Below are positions 1-8,209 of a DNA stretch of 57,461 bases, one piece after another. The first letter of the stretch is position 1, and each line of letters begins with the position of its first letter. Below the pieces are notes generated by a model. The model was not told the origin of the DNA and did no database searches. It saw only the letters and a program-made list of their open reading frames with translations. The translations under genes were made by a program, and so were the position numbers. Origin of the DNA: Dehalococcoidia bacterium (GTDB lineage Bacteria > Chloroflexota > Dehalococcoidia > Lucifugimonadales > UBA3495); assembly GCA_022450395.1 (NCBI GenBank), contig JAKUQE010000017.1:1-57461 (forward strand), in the 5' to 3' direction.

Positions 1-1118
1 ACCTGCTTCTGTTCTTCCTCTTCTGGGAACTGGAACTAATACCGATGTACATGCTCATCGCCATTTGGGGCACTGGCCGCAAGGAATACTCGGCGATGAA
101 GTTCTTGATGTTCACCATCCTGGGCAGCGCTTTCATGCTGGTGGCGATCGTGGCGGTGTTCCTGACCCCCGATGTGGGCACCTTCGACATGAGGGCCCTT
201 TCCACCCAAGGGACCATGTTGGGGGCCGGGGTATTGGTGCCTCTCGGCGCCCTGTTCTGGCTGTTTTTCATCGGCTTCGCTATCAAGCTGCCCGTATGGC
301 CGTTGCACACCTGGCTGCCCGACGCCCATACCAACGCGCCCACCGCTGCCAGCGTGATGCTGGCCGGAGTTTTGTTGAAGATGGGGGGCTACGGGATACT
401 CCGTATCAACGTTGGAATGTTCCCCGGCCAGGCGCAACACTTCGCCTGGGCGCTGGTGACTTTGGGGGTTGTCAGTGTTATTTACGGAGCAGTTGTCACC
501 CTTCGCCAGACCGACTTGAAGCGCCTTATCGCCTATTCCAGCGTCAGCCATATGGGGCTGGTGTTGGTGGGCATAGGCTCCATCGGGGTGACCCACGGGA
601 CGCTGACATCCGCCGGGTTGAACGGCGCCGCCATGCAGCTTTTCACCCACGGGACTATTACCGGCCTGCTGTTCTTGGGAGCGGGCTTGGTTTACGACAA
701 GACTCACACTCGCTATATTCCCGATCTGGGCGGGCTGGCCGGTAGGATGCCCTTGGTAGCTGCCGGACTTCTGATAGCCGGGTTTGCCTCATTGGGTTTA
801 CCCGGACTCAGCGGCTTTGTTTCCGAGGTGCTGGTGTTCCTGGGGGCCTTCCGGGCTTATCCCTGGCCCACCGCTCTCGCGGTGTTTGGGATAGTCCTGG
901 CCGCCGGCTATATCCTATGGATGATGGAACGGGCATTCTTTGGCGCCCGGCGGGACCGTTTTGCCGACGTAAGAGACGCCTCTCTCATCGAGGCGCTGCC
1001 AATGGCCATACTGGTGATAACCATCGTGGGGGTCGGGATCTATCCGTCCATTTTGACCGACGTGTTCGAATTCGGTTTACGTCCCATAGTGGCCTTGATC
1101 CCGGCGGCCGTTCCGTGA
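1..1118 (+). CDS. nuoM: NADH-quinone oxidoreductase subunit M (partial, 5' end missing)
   Basis: This is a membrane-arm subunit of respiratory complex I, an antiporter-like subunit that couples quinone reduction to proton pumping. The reading frame is open from base 3, before the first in-window ATG at 45, so the gene starts upstream of the window. The first visible residues (FWELELIPMY) are the family's conserved Glu-containing helix. The block HTWLPDAHTNAPTAAS at about residues 100-115 of the visible part and the following LLKMGGYG carry the conserved proton-path His/Lys region. About 371 residues are visible against a usual 480-520, so roughly 120-140 N-terminal residues are missing. Many hydrophobic helices follow. 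It ends in TGA four bases before nuoN, so the two are surely co-transcribed. Confidence 0.96.
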   Translation, partial: LLLFFLFWELELIPMYMLIAIWGTGRKEYSAMKFLMFTILGSAFMLVAIVAVFLTPDVGTFDMRALSTQGTMLGAGVLVPLGALFWLFFIGFAIKLPVWPLHTWLPDAHTNAPTAASVMLAGVLLKMGGYGILRINVGMFPGQAQHFAWALVTLGVVSVIYGAVVTLRQTDLKRLIAYSSVSHMGLVLVGIGSIGVTHGTLTSAGLNGAAMQLFTHGTITGLLFLGAGLVYDKTHTRYIPDLGGLAGRMPLVAAGLLIAGFASLGLPGLSGFVSEVLVFLGAFRAYPWPTALAVFGIVLAAGYILWMMERAFFGARRDRFADVRDASLIEALPMAILVITIVGVGIYPSILTDVFEFGLRPIVALIPAAVP

Positions 1119-1122
1119 TGCC

Positions 1123-2646
1123 ATGAACTTATACGACCTTTACTTGATCTCCCCCCAGTTGGCCGTGGCTAGTACAGGTATCCTGGTCATCCTTTTGGAC
1201 TTGGTTTTCCAGCGCAAAGGTTTCCTACCCTATGTCGCCTTTGCCGGGTTACTGGTTTCTTTGGCGTTCTTGGTGATCCAGTCCGTCGACCTGGCCGGCG
1301 CCGTTAATCTGGTGGACGAGGCCGAATCTGGGGCCGCCGGTGTTTTGGCGGGTAGCCTGTCGGTGGACCGTTTCTCATTGTTCTTCAACTACCTGGTGCT
1401 GGCCGCGTTAGGATTGGTGACTTTGTCGTCGGTGGACTACGTGATGAGGATAGAGCGTTTCCGGGGTGAGTACTTCGGGTTGCTGCTCTTCTCGGCCACC
1501 GGGATGATGCTGCTGGCATCGGCGACCGAGCTGATAACCATCTACATCTCCTTGGAACTGACCACTCTCCCACTGGCGGCATTGTCCGCTTTCTTGATGA
1601 CATCCAAGTCCAGCGAAGCCGGGATGAAATTCCTGATTATTGGCGCCATCAGCTCGGCCGTGATGCTTTACGGAATGGCCTTGATCTATGGGTTCACCGG
1701 AAGCACCCAGCTGGATGAGATCGCGGTTGCCATCACGTCAGCGGCGGCGCTGGAGCTACCCTTCGGCGGGTATGCTCTACTCGTCGGCGTAGTGCTGATG
1801 CTGGTGGGATTCGGCTTCAAAATCTCATCCGTCCCCTTTCAGATGTGGGTTCCCGACATCTACGAAGGAGCGCCGGCCCCGGTGGTCGCTTTTCTGTCCG
1901 TGGCCAGCAAAGCCGCTGCCGTCGCCGTCCTTATCCGGGTGTTGTTCACCGGGTTCTTCCCCATAGCCTTGGATTGGGCAAGTTTGATCGCGGTGCTGGC
2001 TGCTGCCTCCATGACCCTCGGTAATCTGGCGGCCATTGGACAGAGCAATATACGAAGACTCTTTGGGTACAGCACCATCGCCCATGCCGGGTACATCCTG
2101 GTGGGGATCGCTGCCAGCGTAAAAGCTTCCGGATCTGTCACGGAAGGTCCCGAGTTCATATCGTTGGGCCTCAACAGCGTGCTGTTCTACCTTGCCGCTT
2201 ACGCCGCGGCTAACTTGACCGCCTTTTTCGCCATCATCGCCGTTAGCCAACGAACCGGCAGCGATCTGATCGAAGATTATGCGGGGCTCGTCAGGCGTGC
2301 GCCATTTCTAGCGGTAGTCCTGACCCTGGCGCTGGTGGCTCTGATCGGAGTGCCCCCCACCAGCATCTTCATCGCCAAACTGGTCATCTTCTCGGCGGCG
2401 GTTAAAAGCGGCCTGGTGTGGCTGGCGATCCTGGGCGTGATAAACAGCGTTGTCTCGGCTTACTACTACGTGAGAATCGTCCGCGTAATGTTCTTGGAGC
2501 CGCCCCAGGAACAGGAAACGTCCGGCATTTCCCCCGTCGCCTGGTTCGCCTTGACTGTGTCCGGTGTGGCCATGGTCGGCATCGGCATTGCCCCTGGTTT
2601 CGTTCTGCGGGCCGCCGAGATCGCGGTAGGCGCCCTGATGCTGTAA
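1123..2646 (+). CDS. nuoN: NADH-quinone oxidoreductase subunit N
   Basis: This is the second antiporter-like membrane subunit of complex I, normally the last gene of the nuo operon. The 507-residue length is typical. The protein is almost entirely transmembrane. Family signatures seen are LFSATGMMLLASATELITIY with the conserved Glu, the helix near FKISSVPFQMWVPDIYEGAP, and RRLFGYSTIAHAGYILVG. The ATG start lies four bases after the nuoM stop, so translation is probably coupled. Nothing looks truncated. The 162 bases to the next gene contain no convincing terminator hairpin. Confidence 0.97.
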   Translation: MNLYDLYLISPQLAVASTGILVILLDLVFQRKGFLPYVAFAGLLVSLAFLVIQSVDLAGAVNLVDEAESGAAGVLAGSLSVDRFSLFFNYLVLAALGLVTLSSVDYVMRIERFRGEYFGLLLFSATGMMLLASATELITIYISLELTTLPLAALSAFLMTSKSSEAGMKFLIIGAISSAVMLYGMALIYGFTGSTQLDEIAVAITSAAALELPFGGYALLVGVVLMLVGFGFKISSVPFQMWVPDIYEGAPAPVVAFLSVASKAAAVAVLIRVLFTGFFPIALDWASLIAVLAAASMTLGNLAAIGQSNIRRLFGYSTIAHAGYILVGIAASVKASGSVTEGPEFISLGLNSVLFYLAAYAAANLTAFFAIIAVSQRTGSDLIEDYAGLVRRAPFLAVVLTLALVALIGVPPTSIFIAKLVIFSAAVKSGLVWLAILGVINSVVSAYYYVRIVRVMFLEPPQEQETSGISPVAWFALTVSGVAMVGIGIAPGFVLRAAEIAVGALML

Positions 2647-2808
2647 GCCCAACTTGGCAATTAGGATCTCAGGCCGATGAATAACCGCCGGCGCTAGCCG
2701 CCATTGACACTGATCAAGAGCCGGTGCTAGACTCGCCCTGCCTCATTGCCGGGTACGGACTGCGTCTGTCATTAGTCTGAACATCTATAGTAATACCATA
2801 CGAAAAAG

Positions 2809-3657
2809 ATGAAAAACGTCGGGATAATATACAACGGCCGAATACCTGAGGCTCTGGACCTGAGCACTACGATCCTGCACGATCTGGCCTTGCCGGAGGA
2901 CACTTGGGTTTCGCCGGCGGAGAACCTTCAGGTCCTTAGGGAGAGAGCGAAGGAAACCGAGTTGGTCATTACCGTGGGCGGTGACGGAACTATCTTGCGT
3001 GCCGCCCAGGTTACCGCTCCCAGTGGCATCCCCATGGTTGGAATAAACATGGGACGGCTAGGCTTTATGACCGAGCTTCAAGTTAACGAGGCCCTGGAAA
3101 AACTCCCGCTCTACCTAGAAGGGGAGTGCCGCATGGAAGAGCGGTACATGCTGCAGGCGCAGGTCATCTGGGGCCAGCCCAACGGGGAGCATGATGACGG
3201 GCCTTTCCACGCCCTCAATGACGTTGTTCTCGCCCGGGGAGCCGTTTCCCGCGTAGTGATCATAAGCGGGACGATCGACGGCGCGCAGATGACGACTTTC
3301 CGCGCCGACGCGGTTATCCTTTCCACCGCCACGGGCAGCACCGGGTATAACCTGGCCGTGGGCGGGCCGATATTGGACCCGGCGTCCGACGATATGGTGC
3401 TAAAAACGGTGGCGGCTCATATGGGTTTATCCGCGGGTCTGGTCCTCAATGGCGGCACCGAGGTTGTCCTCACTTTGGAAGGATACGAAAAGGCCACTCT
3501 CAGCGTAGATGGCTATGTGGATTACACCTTAACCCCCGGAGACCGGGTTGTGGTCAAGCAGAGCCCCTACAAGGCTAAATTCTTGCGGGCCAACCCGCCC
3601 AGTCATTTTTACGCCACGCTGACTCGCCGCCTGGGCTTCAGCATCCGCGGACAGTAG
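2809..3657 (+). CDS. nadK: NAD kinase
   Basis: The enzyme phosphorylates NAD to NADP using ATP or polyphosphate, in the cytoplasm. The 282-residue length fits the bacterial family. The catalytic GGDGT motif is at residues 57-61. It is followed by INMGRLGFM and, around residue 180, the nucleotide-binding STATGSTGYNLAVGGPI. The C-terminal beta-sandwich region (LVLNGGTEVVLTLEGYEKATLSVDG) is intact. The ATG at 2809 follows a purine stretch (acgaaaaag) but no strong Shine-Dalgarno. The NUDIX gene starts five bases after its stop, suggesting a two-gene unit for nicotinamide nucleotide handling. Confidence 0.95.
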   Translation: MKNVGIIYNGRIPEALDLSTTILHDLALPEDTWVSPAENLQVLRERAKETELVITVGGDGTILRAAQVTAPSGIPMVGINMGRLGFMTELQVNEALEKLPLYLEGECRMEERYMLQAQVIWGQPNGEHDDGPFHALNDVVLARGAVSRVVIISGTIDGAQMTTFRADAVILSTATGSTGYNLAVGGPILDPASDDMVLKTVAAHMGLSAGLVLNGGTEVVLTLEGYEKATLSVDGYVDYTLTPGDRVVVKQSPYKAKFLRANPPSHFYATLTRRLGFSIRGQ

Positions 3658-3662
3658 GTTAT

Positions 3663-4226
3663 TTGAACGTGACGGAACAGTCTGATCCTGAACCCACGAC
3701 GGACAGCAAGGTTGTATTCGAGGGTCGGATAGTTAAACTTCGAGTCGACACGGTCCAGCTTCCCAGTGGCCGGACCACCACGAGGGAGATCGTTGAACAC
3801 GAAGACTCCGTGTGTGTGGTGCCCATCGACGAAGACAATAACGTCTTGATGGTCCGTCAGTATCGCAAGGCGGCTCAACTCAGCCTGCTTGAAGTGCCGG
3901 CCGGAGGGGTGGAAGCCGGCGAAACCCCTGAACAAACCGTCCTAAGGGAACTGCAGGAAGAAGTAGGCGTTACCTCCGGGTCTCTGCGGAAGTTGTCCGG
4001 CTTCTGGGTTTCTCCCGGTTGGGCCACCGAGTTCATGCACGCCTACCTGGCGGTTGAATTGACACCAGCTCGTTTGCCCGCCGACGATGACGAATACATA
4101 ACGGTGGAGCGGGTGCCCTTGGAAAGCATCCCCGGTCTGATAGAGAGCGGCGAGATCCAGGATAGCAAGAGCATCGCGTCACTACTGTTGGCCATTAGGC
4201 TTTTGGGCACGGATCAACCTGCCTGA
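3663..4226 (+). CDS. NUDIX hydrolase, ADP-ribose pyrophosphatase type
   Basis: This probably hydrolyses ADP-ribose or a related nucleoside diphosphate sugar to AMP plus sugar phosphate. The NUDIX box starts at G81/G82 and runs through RELQEEVG to about residue 102; it keeps the metal-binding RE..EE pattern. The preceding VLMVRQYRKAAQLSLLEVPAGG is typical of the ADP-ribose pyrophosphatase subgroup, whose conserved Glu sits in LLEVPAG. Length is 187 residues. The start is a TTG at 3663; an in-frame GTG at 3669 is an alternative. It lies five bases behind nadK, which supports a role in NAD(P)/ADP-ribose housekeeping. Exact substrate is inferred from family only. Confidence 0.88.
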   Translation: MNVTEQSDPEPTTDSKVVFEGRIVKLRVDTVQLPSGRTTTREIVEHEDSVCVVPIDEDNNVLMVRQYRKAAQLSLLEVPAGGVEAGETPEQTVLRELQEEVGVTSGSLRKLSGFWVSPGWATEFMHAYLAVELTPARLPADDDEYITVERVPLESIPGLIESGEIQDSKSIASLLLAIRLLGTDQPA

Positions 4227-4384
4227 GCCGGCCGGTTCTAGAACGGCGATGGGGTTTCTGATATATTAAGTGGCGGTCTTATTGGACCGTCCTTTCGTTG
4301 CGGGTAACAACGGCCCACGTGAATAAATGATGGCCGTGTCGAAGAGAAATAATCGTACAGGATTGATCGGAGGAAAAGTCGCCC

Positions 4385-6064
4385 ATGTTGGAGCATGATG
4401 TCCTTGTAATCGGAGCGGGGCTGGCGGGAATGCGCGCGGCCATCGCGGCACGGGCGGAAGGGGCCAGCGTCGCCATCATCAGCAAAGTCCACCCAGTGCG
4501 CAGCCACTCCAATGCGGCTCAAGGCGGGATCAACGCCGCCCTTACCGACCGGGGCGACGGCTGGGAAGACCACGCCTACGACACTGTTAAAGGCAGCGAT
4601 TACCTTGGAGACCAAGACGCCATTGAGGTCATGTGCCAGTCAGCGGGGCAAGCCCTTATCGACATGGAGCACTTCGGTGTCACCTTCAACCGTGATGACG
4701 AAGGCAAGCTGGGCACCCGGGCGTTCGGCGGTCAACGCCGCGCCCGAACATTTTTTGTCGGCGACTTCACCGGCCAAGCCATGCTGCACGTCATGTTCGA
4801 GCAGTTGATCAAGTCGGGGGTCCGGCGCTACGAAGAGTGGTTCGTGACCGGACTTATCGAAGAAGACGGCCGGGTTTGCGGAGTAACCGCCATTGAGATA
4901 CGCACCGGGCAGGTCTTCGTCATCCGGTCCAAGACGGTGATCTTTTGCACCGGCGGTCTGGGCCGCTTGTTCGAGCCCAGCACCAACGCCTTGATCGTCA
5001 CTGGGGACGGCATGGCCCTGGCTTACAACGCTGGGGCCCAATTGATGGATATGGAGATGGTCCAGTACCACCCAACGACTCTGGCGGGCAGCGGCGTGTT
5101 GATATCCGAAGCCGCCCGTGGCGAGGGCGCCTACCTGCTGGACAAGAACGGCGAACGGTTCATGGAGCGCTATGCCCCCAACATGATGGAACTGGCCTCG
5201 AGGGACGTGGTGTCCCGCGCTGAGCAGACCGAGCTCAACGCCGGAAACGGCGTCAACGGCTGCGTCTACCTGGACTGCCGCCACTTGGGGAAAGCTCTAA
5301 TCATGGAGAAGCTCAGCCAGATCCGGGAGATAGGAATCGACCTGGCCGGCGTCGACATGATTACTGACACGATACCGATACGTCCCGGAATGCACTACAT
5401 GATGGGTGGCATCAAGACCGATGTCGACGGGCAAACTAACCTGCCGGGGGTTTACGCCGCGGGAGAATGCGCCTGCGTTAGCGTTCATGGCGGCAATCGT
5501 TTGGGCGCCAACTCTCTGCTAGATACCATCGTATTCGGGCAACGGTCGGGCGTCCACGCGGCTCAAGCCTGCCGGGATCAGGAATATATTGAGTTCGATG
5601 TGGAGCAGGCCGCTCGAAGAGAGGAGAGGCGCATCCAAGAGGTAATCGACCGCCCTCAGAACGGCGATAGAATAGGGTCGGTCCGCTTGGCGATGGGCGA
5701 ATCCATGAACAGAAACTTGGCGGTGTACCGCGACGAAGCGGGCATGCTGGAGACGATGCACGATCTGCAAGGTTTGAAAGAGAAGTACACCAGGGTGCCG
5801 GTGGACAACAAAAACCGGGTTTTCAACACCGACCTGGTGTTCGCTCTGGAACTTGGCTTCATGTTGGATTGCGCCGAGACCATCGCCGTAAGCGCCCTGG
5901 AGAGGAAGGACAGCCGCGGCGCTCAAGCCCGCACCGACTATCCCAACCGGGATGACGAGAACTGGATGAAACATATCGTCACGGTTAAAGGCGAAGAGGG
6001 ACCCGAAATCTCTTATTCGCCGGTTTCGATCACTAGATGGACTCCCGAAGAGAGGAAATACTGA
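4385..6064 (+). CDS. sdhA: Succinate dehydrogenase/fumarate reductase flavoprotein subunit
   Basis: This is the FAD-binding catalytic subunit that oxidises succinate to fumarate. The N-terminal dinucleotide-binding motif GAGLAG is at residues 10-15. The histidine that carries covalent FAD is H41 in RSHSNAAQGG. Other signatures are VQYHPTTL, the active-site segment RPGMHYMMGGIKTD, and GECACVSVHGGNRLGANSLL. At 559 residues it is a little shorter than the 580-600 of many homologues. A strong Shine-Dalgarno (ggagg) precedes the ATG at 4385. It starts a tight three-gene run: sdhB follows after three bases, then an HdrB-like gene. That order points to the class E (non-classical) succinate:quinone reductases. 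Confidence 0.95.
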   Translation: MLEHDVLVIGAGLAGMRAAIAARAEGASVAIISKVHPVRSHSNAAQGGINAALTDRGDGWEDHAYDTVKGSDYLGDQDAIEVMCQSAGQALIDMEHFGVTFNRDDEGKLGTRAFGGQRRARTFFVGDFTGQAMLHVMFEQLIKSGVRRYEEWFVTGLIEEDGRVCGVTAIEIRTGQVFVIRSKTVIFCTGGLGRLFEPSTNALIVTGDGMALAYNAGAQLMDMEMVQYHPTTLAGSGVLISEAARGEGAYLLDKNGERFMERYAPNMMELASRDVVSRAEQTELNAGNGVNGCVYLDCRHLGKALIMEKLSQIREIGIDLAGVDMITDTIPIRPGMHYMMGGIKTDVDGQTNLPGVYAAGECACVSVHGGNRLGANSLLDTIVFGQRSGVHAAQACRDQEYIEFDVEQAARREERRIQEVIDRPQNGDRIGSVRLAMGESMNRNLAVYRDEAGMLETMHDLQGLKEKYTRVPVDNKNRVFNTDLVFALELGFMLDCAETIAVSALERKDSRGAQARTDYPNRDDENWMKHIVTVKGEEGPEISYSPVSITRWTPEERKY

Positions 6065-6067
6065 TCC

Positions 6068-7039
6068 ATGGATGTCACATTCAAGATCAAGAGGTACGAC
6101 CCGGAAGTAGAGGCCCCCGAGTCCTATTGGCAGGATTTCTCGCTCACGCTGGATGACAGCGCCACCGTGCTGGACGGCTTGATAAAGATCCGGGAAGAGA
6201 TAGACGGCACCTTGAGCCTGCGTTGTTCTTGCCGCAGCGCCATATGCGGCTCCTGCGCGATGCGGATCAACGGCCACGCCGGATTGGCCTGCAAGATGCA
6301 AGTCCGCCTGGCGGTCGATGACGATAACGTAATCATCATCGAGCCGGCCGGAGTGATGCCCGTTGTGAAAGACCTGGTCGTGGACTTCGATATGTTCTGG
6401 TCTAAAATCATGGCAGTGGATCCCTATCTGCGACCCGAAGGTCCCGAGCCCGATGCCGAGTACATCGCCTCTAATGAAGCGATGCTCCACCTATCCGGGG
6501 TTACCGCCTGCATCATGTGCGGCGCATGTGTATCCGATTGCACCGTGATGGAGGTGGACCCAACGTTCCTGGGTCCGGCGGCCCTGGCCAAAGCCTACCG
6601 GTTTACGGCCGACCCCAGGGACGGCGATGCCCAAGGCGTGTCCCGGGACCGGTTGGAAGCCCTGAACGGGCCTACCGGAATGTGGGACTGCACCCGTTGC
6701 GCCGAGTGCGTTGAGGTCTGCCCCAAGGGAGTGGCCCCCATGGACCGCATCATGGCCCTACGCGAACAGGCCATCAACGCCGGGTTCGACAATACTTATG
6801 GGGCCCGCCACGCCGAAGCCTTCAGCAGCTCGCTGGAGCACAGCGGCCAACTTGACGAGCTACGGCTTGTTCCCAACACGGTGGGCGTGTTCAACCTGCC
6901 GGTATTACTGAACATGGCCCCAGAGGCGCTGCGGGCGTTGACCCACGGCAAGCTGCCTCCCATCATCCACAAGAAGATAGAGAACGCCGACCGGGTTCGG
7001 AAACTCTTCCGCAGAGTCGAAGACCCAGACCGAAGTTAA
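6068..7039 (+). CDS. sdhB: Succinate dehydrogenase iron-sulfur subunit, class E type with two 4Fe-4S motifs
   Basis: The subunit moves electrons from the flavin of SdhA towards quinone. A plant-type [2Fe-2S] motif is formed by C55, C60, C63 and C75. Two further clusters follow: C148-x2-C-x2-C-x3-C158 and C208-x2-C-x2-C-x3-C218-P. In classical SdhB the last site holds a [3Fe-4S] cluster with a different spacing; here both sites have four cysteines in 4Fe-4S spacing, as known for class E enzymes. Length is 323 residues against about 235-250 for classical SdhB, with an extra C-terminal region (LPVLLNMAPEALRALTHGK). The downstream HdrB-like gene agrees with class E. Confidence in family is high; electron acceptor is inferred. 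Confidence 0.94.
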   Translation: MDVTFKIKRYDPEVEAPESYWQDFSLTLDDSATVLDGLIKIREEIDGTLSLRCSCRSAICGSCAMRINGHAGLACKMQVRLAVDDDNVIIIEPAGVMPVVKDLVVDFDMFWSKIMAVDPYLRPEGPEPDAEYIASNEAMLHLSGVTACIMCGACVSDCTVMEVDPTFLGPAALAKAYRFTADPRDGDAQGVSRDRLEALNGPTGMWDCTRCAECVEVCPKGVAPMDRIMALREQAINAGFDNTYGARHAEAFSSSLEHSGQLDELRLVPNTVGVFNLPVLLNMAPEALRALTHGKLPPIIHKKIENADRVRKLFRRVEDPDRS

Positions 7040-7078
7040 CCGTTTCATGCCATATTCTGCTTATCCCGGAGGACCAGG

Positions 7079-7966
7079 TTGAAGTACGCTTTTTTCCCCG
7101 GCTGCGTGTCCCGCGGAGGGTGCCCGGAGTTGTATCCGGCAGCCAAACTGATCTGCCAAAGGCTGGATATTGAATTGCAAGAGATGCCCGGCGCGTCCTG
7201 CACTGGGGCGGGAGTTCTCCAGGAAAAGAACGAGTTTCTGGGAGATACCCTTAACGCCAGGACCTTCGCGATGGCCGAGGACTTAGGCCTGCCCATCATG
7301 ACCATTTGCAGTACATGTCAGGGAGTCATGAGCCAGGCCAACCACCGGATGAAGTCCAACCCAGAGTATCTGGCCAAGGTCAACGTTGAATTGGCCGAAG
7401 AGGGCCTGGAGTATAACGGCAACGCCGAGCCCAAGCATCTGCTGTGGATACTGATTGAGGATTATGGACTGGAGAAGTTGGAGCCGCTGATCACCAGGCC
7501 ACTGGCCGGGATACGGCTGGCGCCCTTCTACGGCTGCTATATCCTCCGCCCTACCAACGCCTTGGACTTCGAGGATAACCCGGAGCGGCAGAACTCGCTG
7601 GAGCGGCTCATCGAGACCCTGGGGGCCACGGTGGTGGATTTTGCCGGTAAGACCAGGTGTTGCGGTTTTCCGATCTTAACGATCAACGAGAAAAACTCCA
7701 TGGCCATGGTGGGCAAACATACTGCGGAAGCAAAGGACCTGGGCGCCGACGCCATGGTAACGCCTTGTCCACTCTGTCACTTGAACCTGGACGCCTTCCA
7801 GCCGAAAGCCTCAGCCCAAGCCCAACGTTCCATCGACCTTCCCATCATCCACATGCCCCAGGCCATCGGCCTGGCCATGGGAATCACGCCCAAAGACCTG
7901 GGACTGCAGCGTCACATAGTAAGCACCAAAGCCCTCATCACCAAGTTGGGAGTTGCGGCGGGATAG
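7079..7966 (+). CDS. HdrB-like CCG-domain subunit of class E succinate dehydrogenase (SdhE/SdhC-like)
   Basis: Homologues replace the haem b membrane anchor in class E succinate:quinone reductases and resemble heterodisulfide reductase HdrB. The start is TTG at 7079 with ggagga seven bases upstream. Two cysteine-rich CCG repeats are visible. The C-terminal one is complete: C153, C194-C195-G, C230-x2-C233. The N-terminal one is degenerate: C9, then a single C41 in GASCTGAG, then C77-x2-C80. No hydrophobic helix long enough to span the membrane was seen, so attachment would have to be peripheral. The small SdhF-like partner found in some class E operons is not next to it. The gene stops only 12 bases from the end of the converging, interrupted amidohydrolase. 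Confidence 0.85.
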   Translation: MKYAFFPGCVSRGGCPELYPAAKLICQRLDIELQEMPGASCTGAGVLQEKNEFLGDTLNARTFAMAEDLGLPIMTICSTCQGVMSQANHRMKSNPEYLAKVNVELAEEGLEYNGNAEPKHLLWILIEDYGLEKLEPLITRPLAGIRLAPFYGCYILRPTNALDFEDNPERQNSLERLIETLGATVVDFAGKTRCCGFPILTINEKNSMAMVGKHTAEAKDLGADAMVTPCPLCHLNLDAFQPKASAQAQRSIDLPIIHMPQAIGLAMGITPKDLGLQRHIVSTKALITKLGVAAG

Positions 7967-7978
7967 CGTCCAAAGATT

Positions 7979-8209
7979 TTATCTGGTCAGAAATTCGCAC
8001 TGTACTCCCGTTGAAGGCTTGGACTCCAGTATTCGCTCCATGTTGTCGGCGGCCAGCTTGCGTTGCGTGGCAGGCGTGAGTTGGGACAGCCACGCGCGTA
8101 TCAAGTTGTTACTGACGACTACACCCGTGGGTTCCTTCCAAGTGGCGACGAAAGGTCCGTCTAAGCCTACGACGAACCGGTCACTGTACCGCTCATAGAG
8201 GCTTTTTCA
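7979..8209 (-). pseudogene. In-frame C-terminal continuation of the amidohydrolase after a TGA
   Basis: The amidohydrolase frame ends at TGA 8209-8207, but the same frame stays open for 75 more codons to a TAA at 7981-7979. The continuation reads KSLYERYSDRFVVGLDG and later RAWLSQLTPATQRKLAADN, which is the usual C-terminal end of TIM-barrel amidohydrolases, including the conserved Asp of the GLDG/GTD segment. The residue before it in relatives is commonly Trp (LPxxW), and TGG to TGA is one base. A nonsense mutation, a sequencing error or readthrough would all give this picture. Confidence 0.75.

Noticed and set aside
5519-6490. 323-codon open frame on the minus strand across sdhA/sdhB
   Set aside because: It is antisense to clear sdhA and sdhB, is His/Gly/Arg-rich without any domain pattern, and arises from GC-rich codon structure.
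8178-8191. SECIS-like hairpin after the amidohydrolase TGA
   Set aside because: Four base pairs only, and no G among the first two loop bases.
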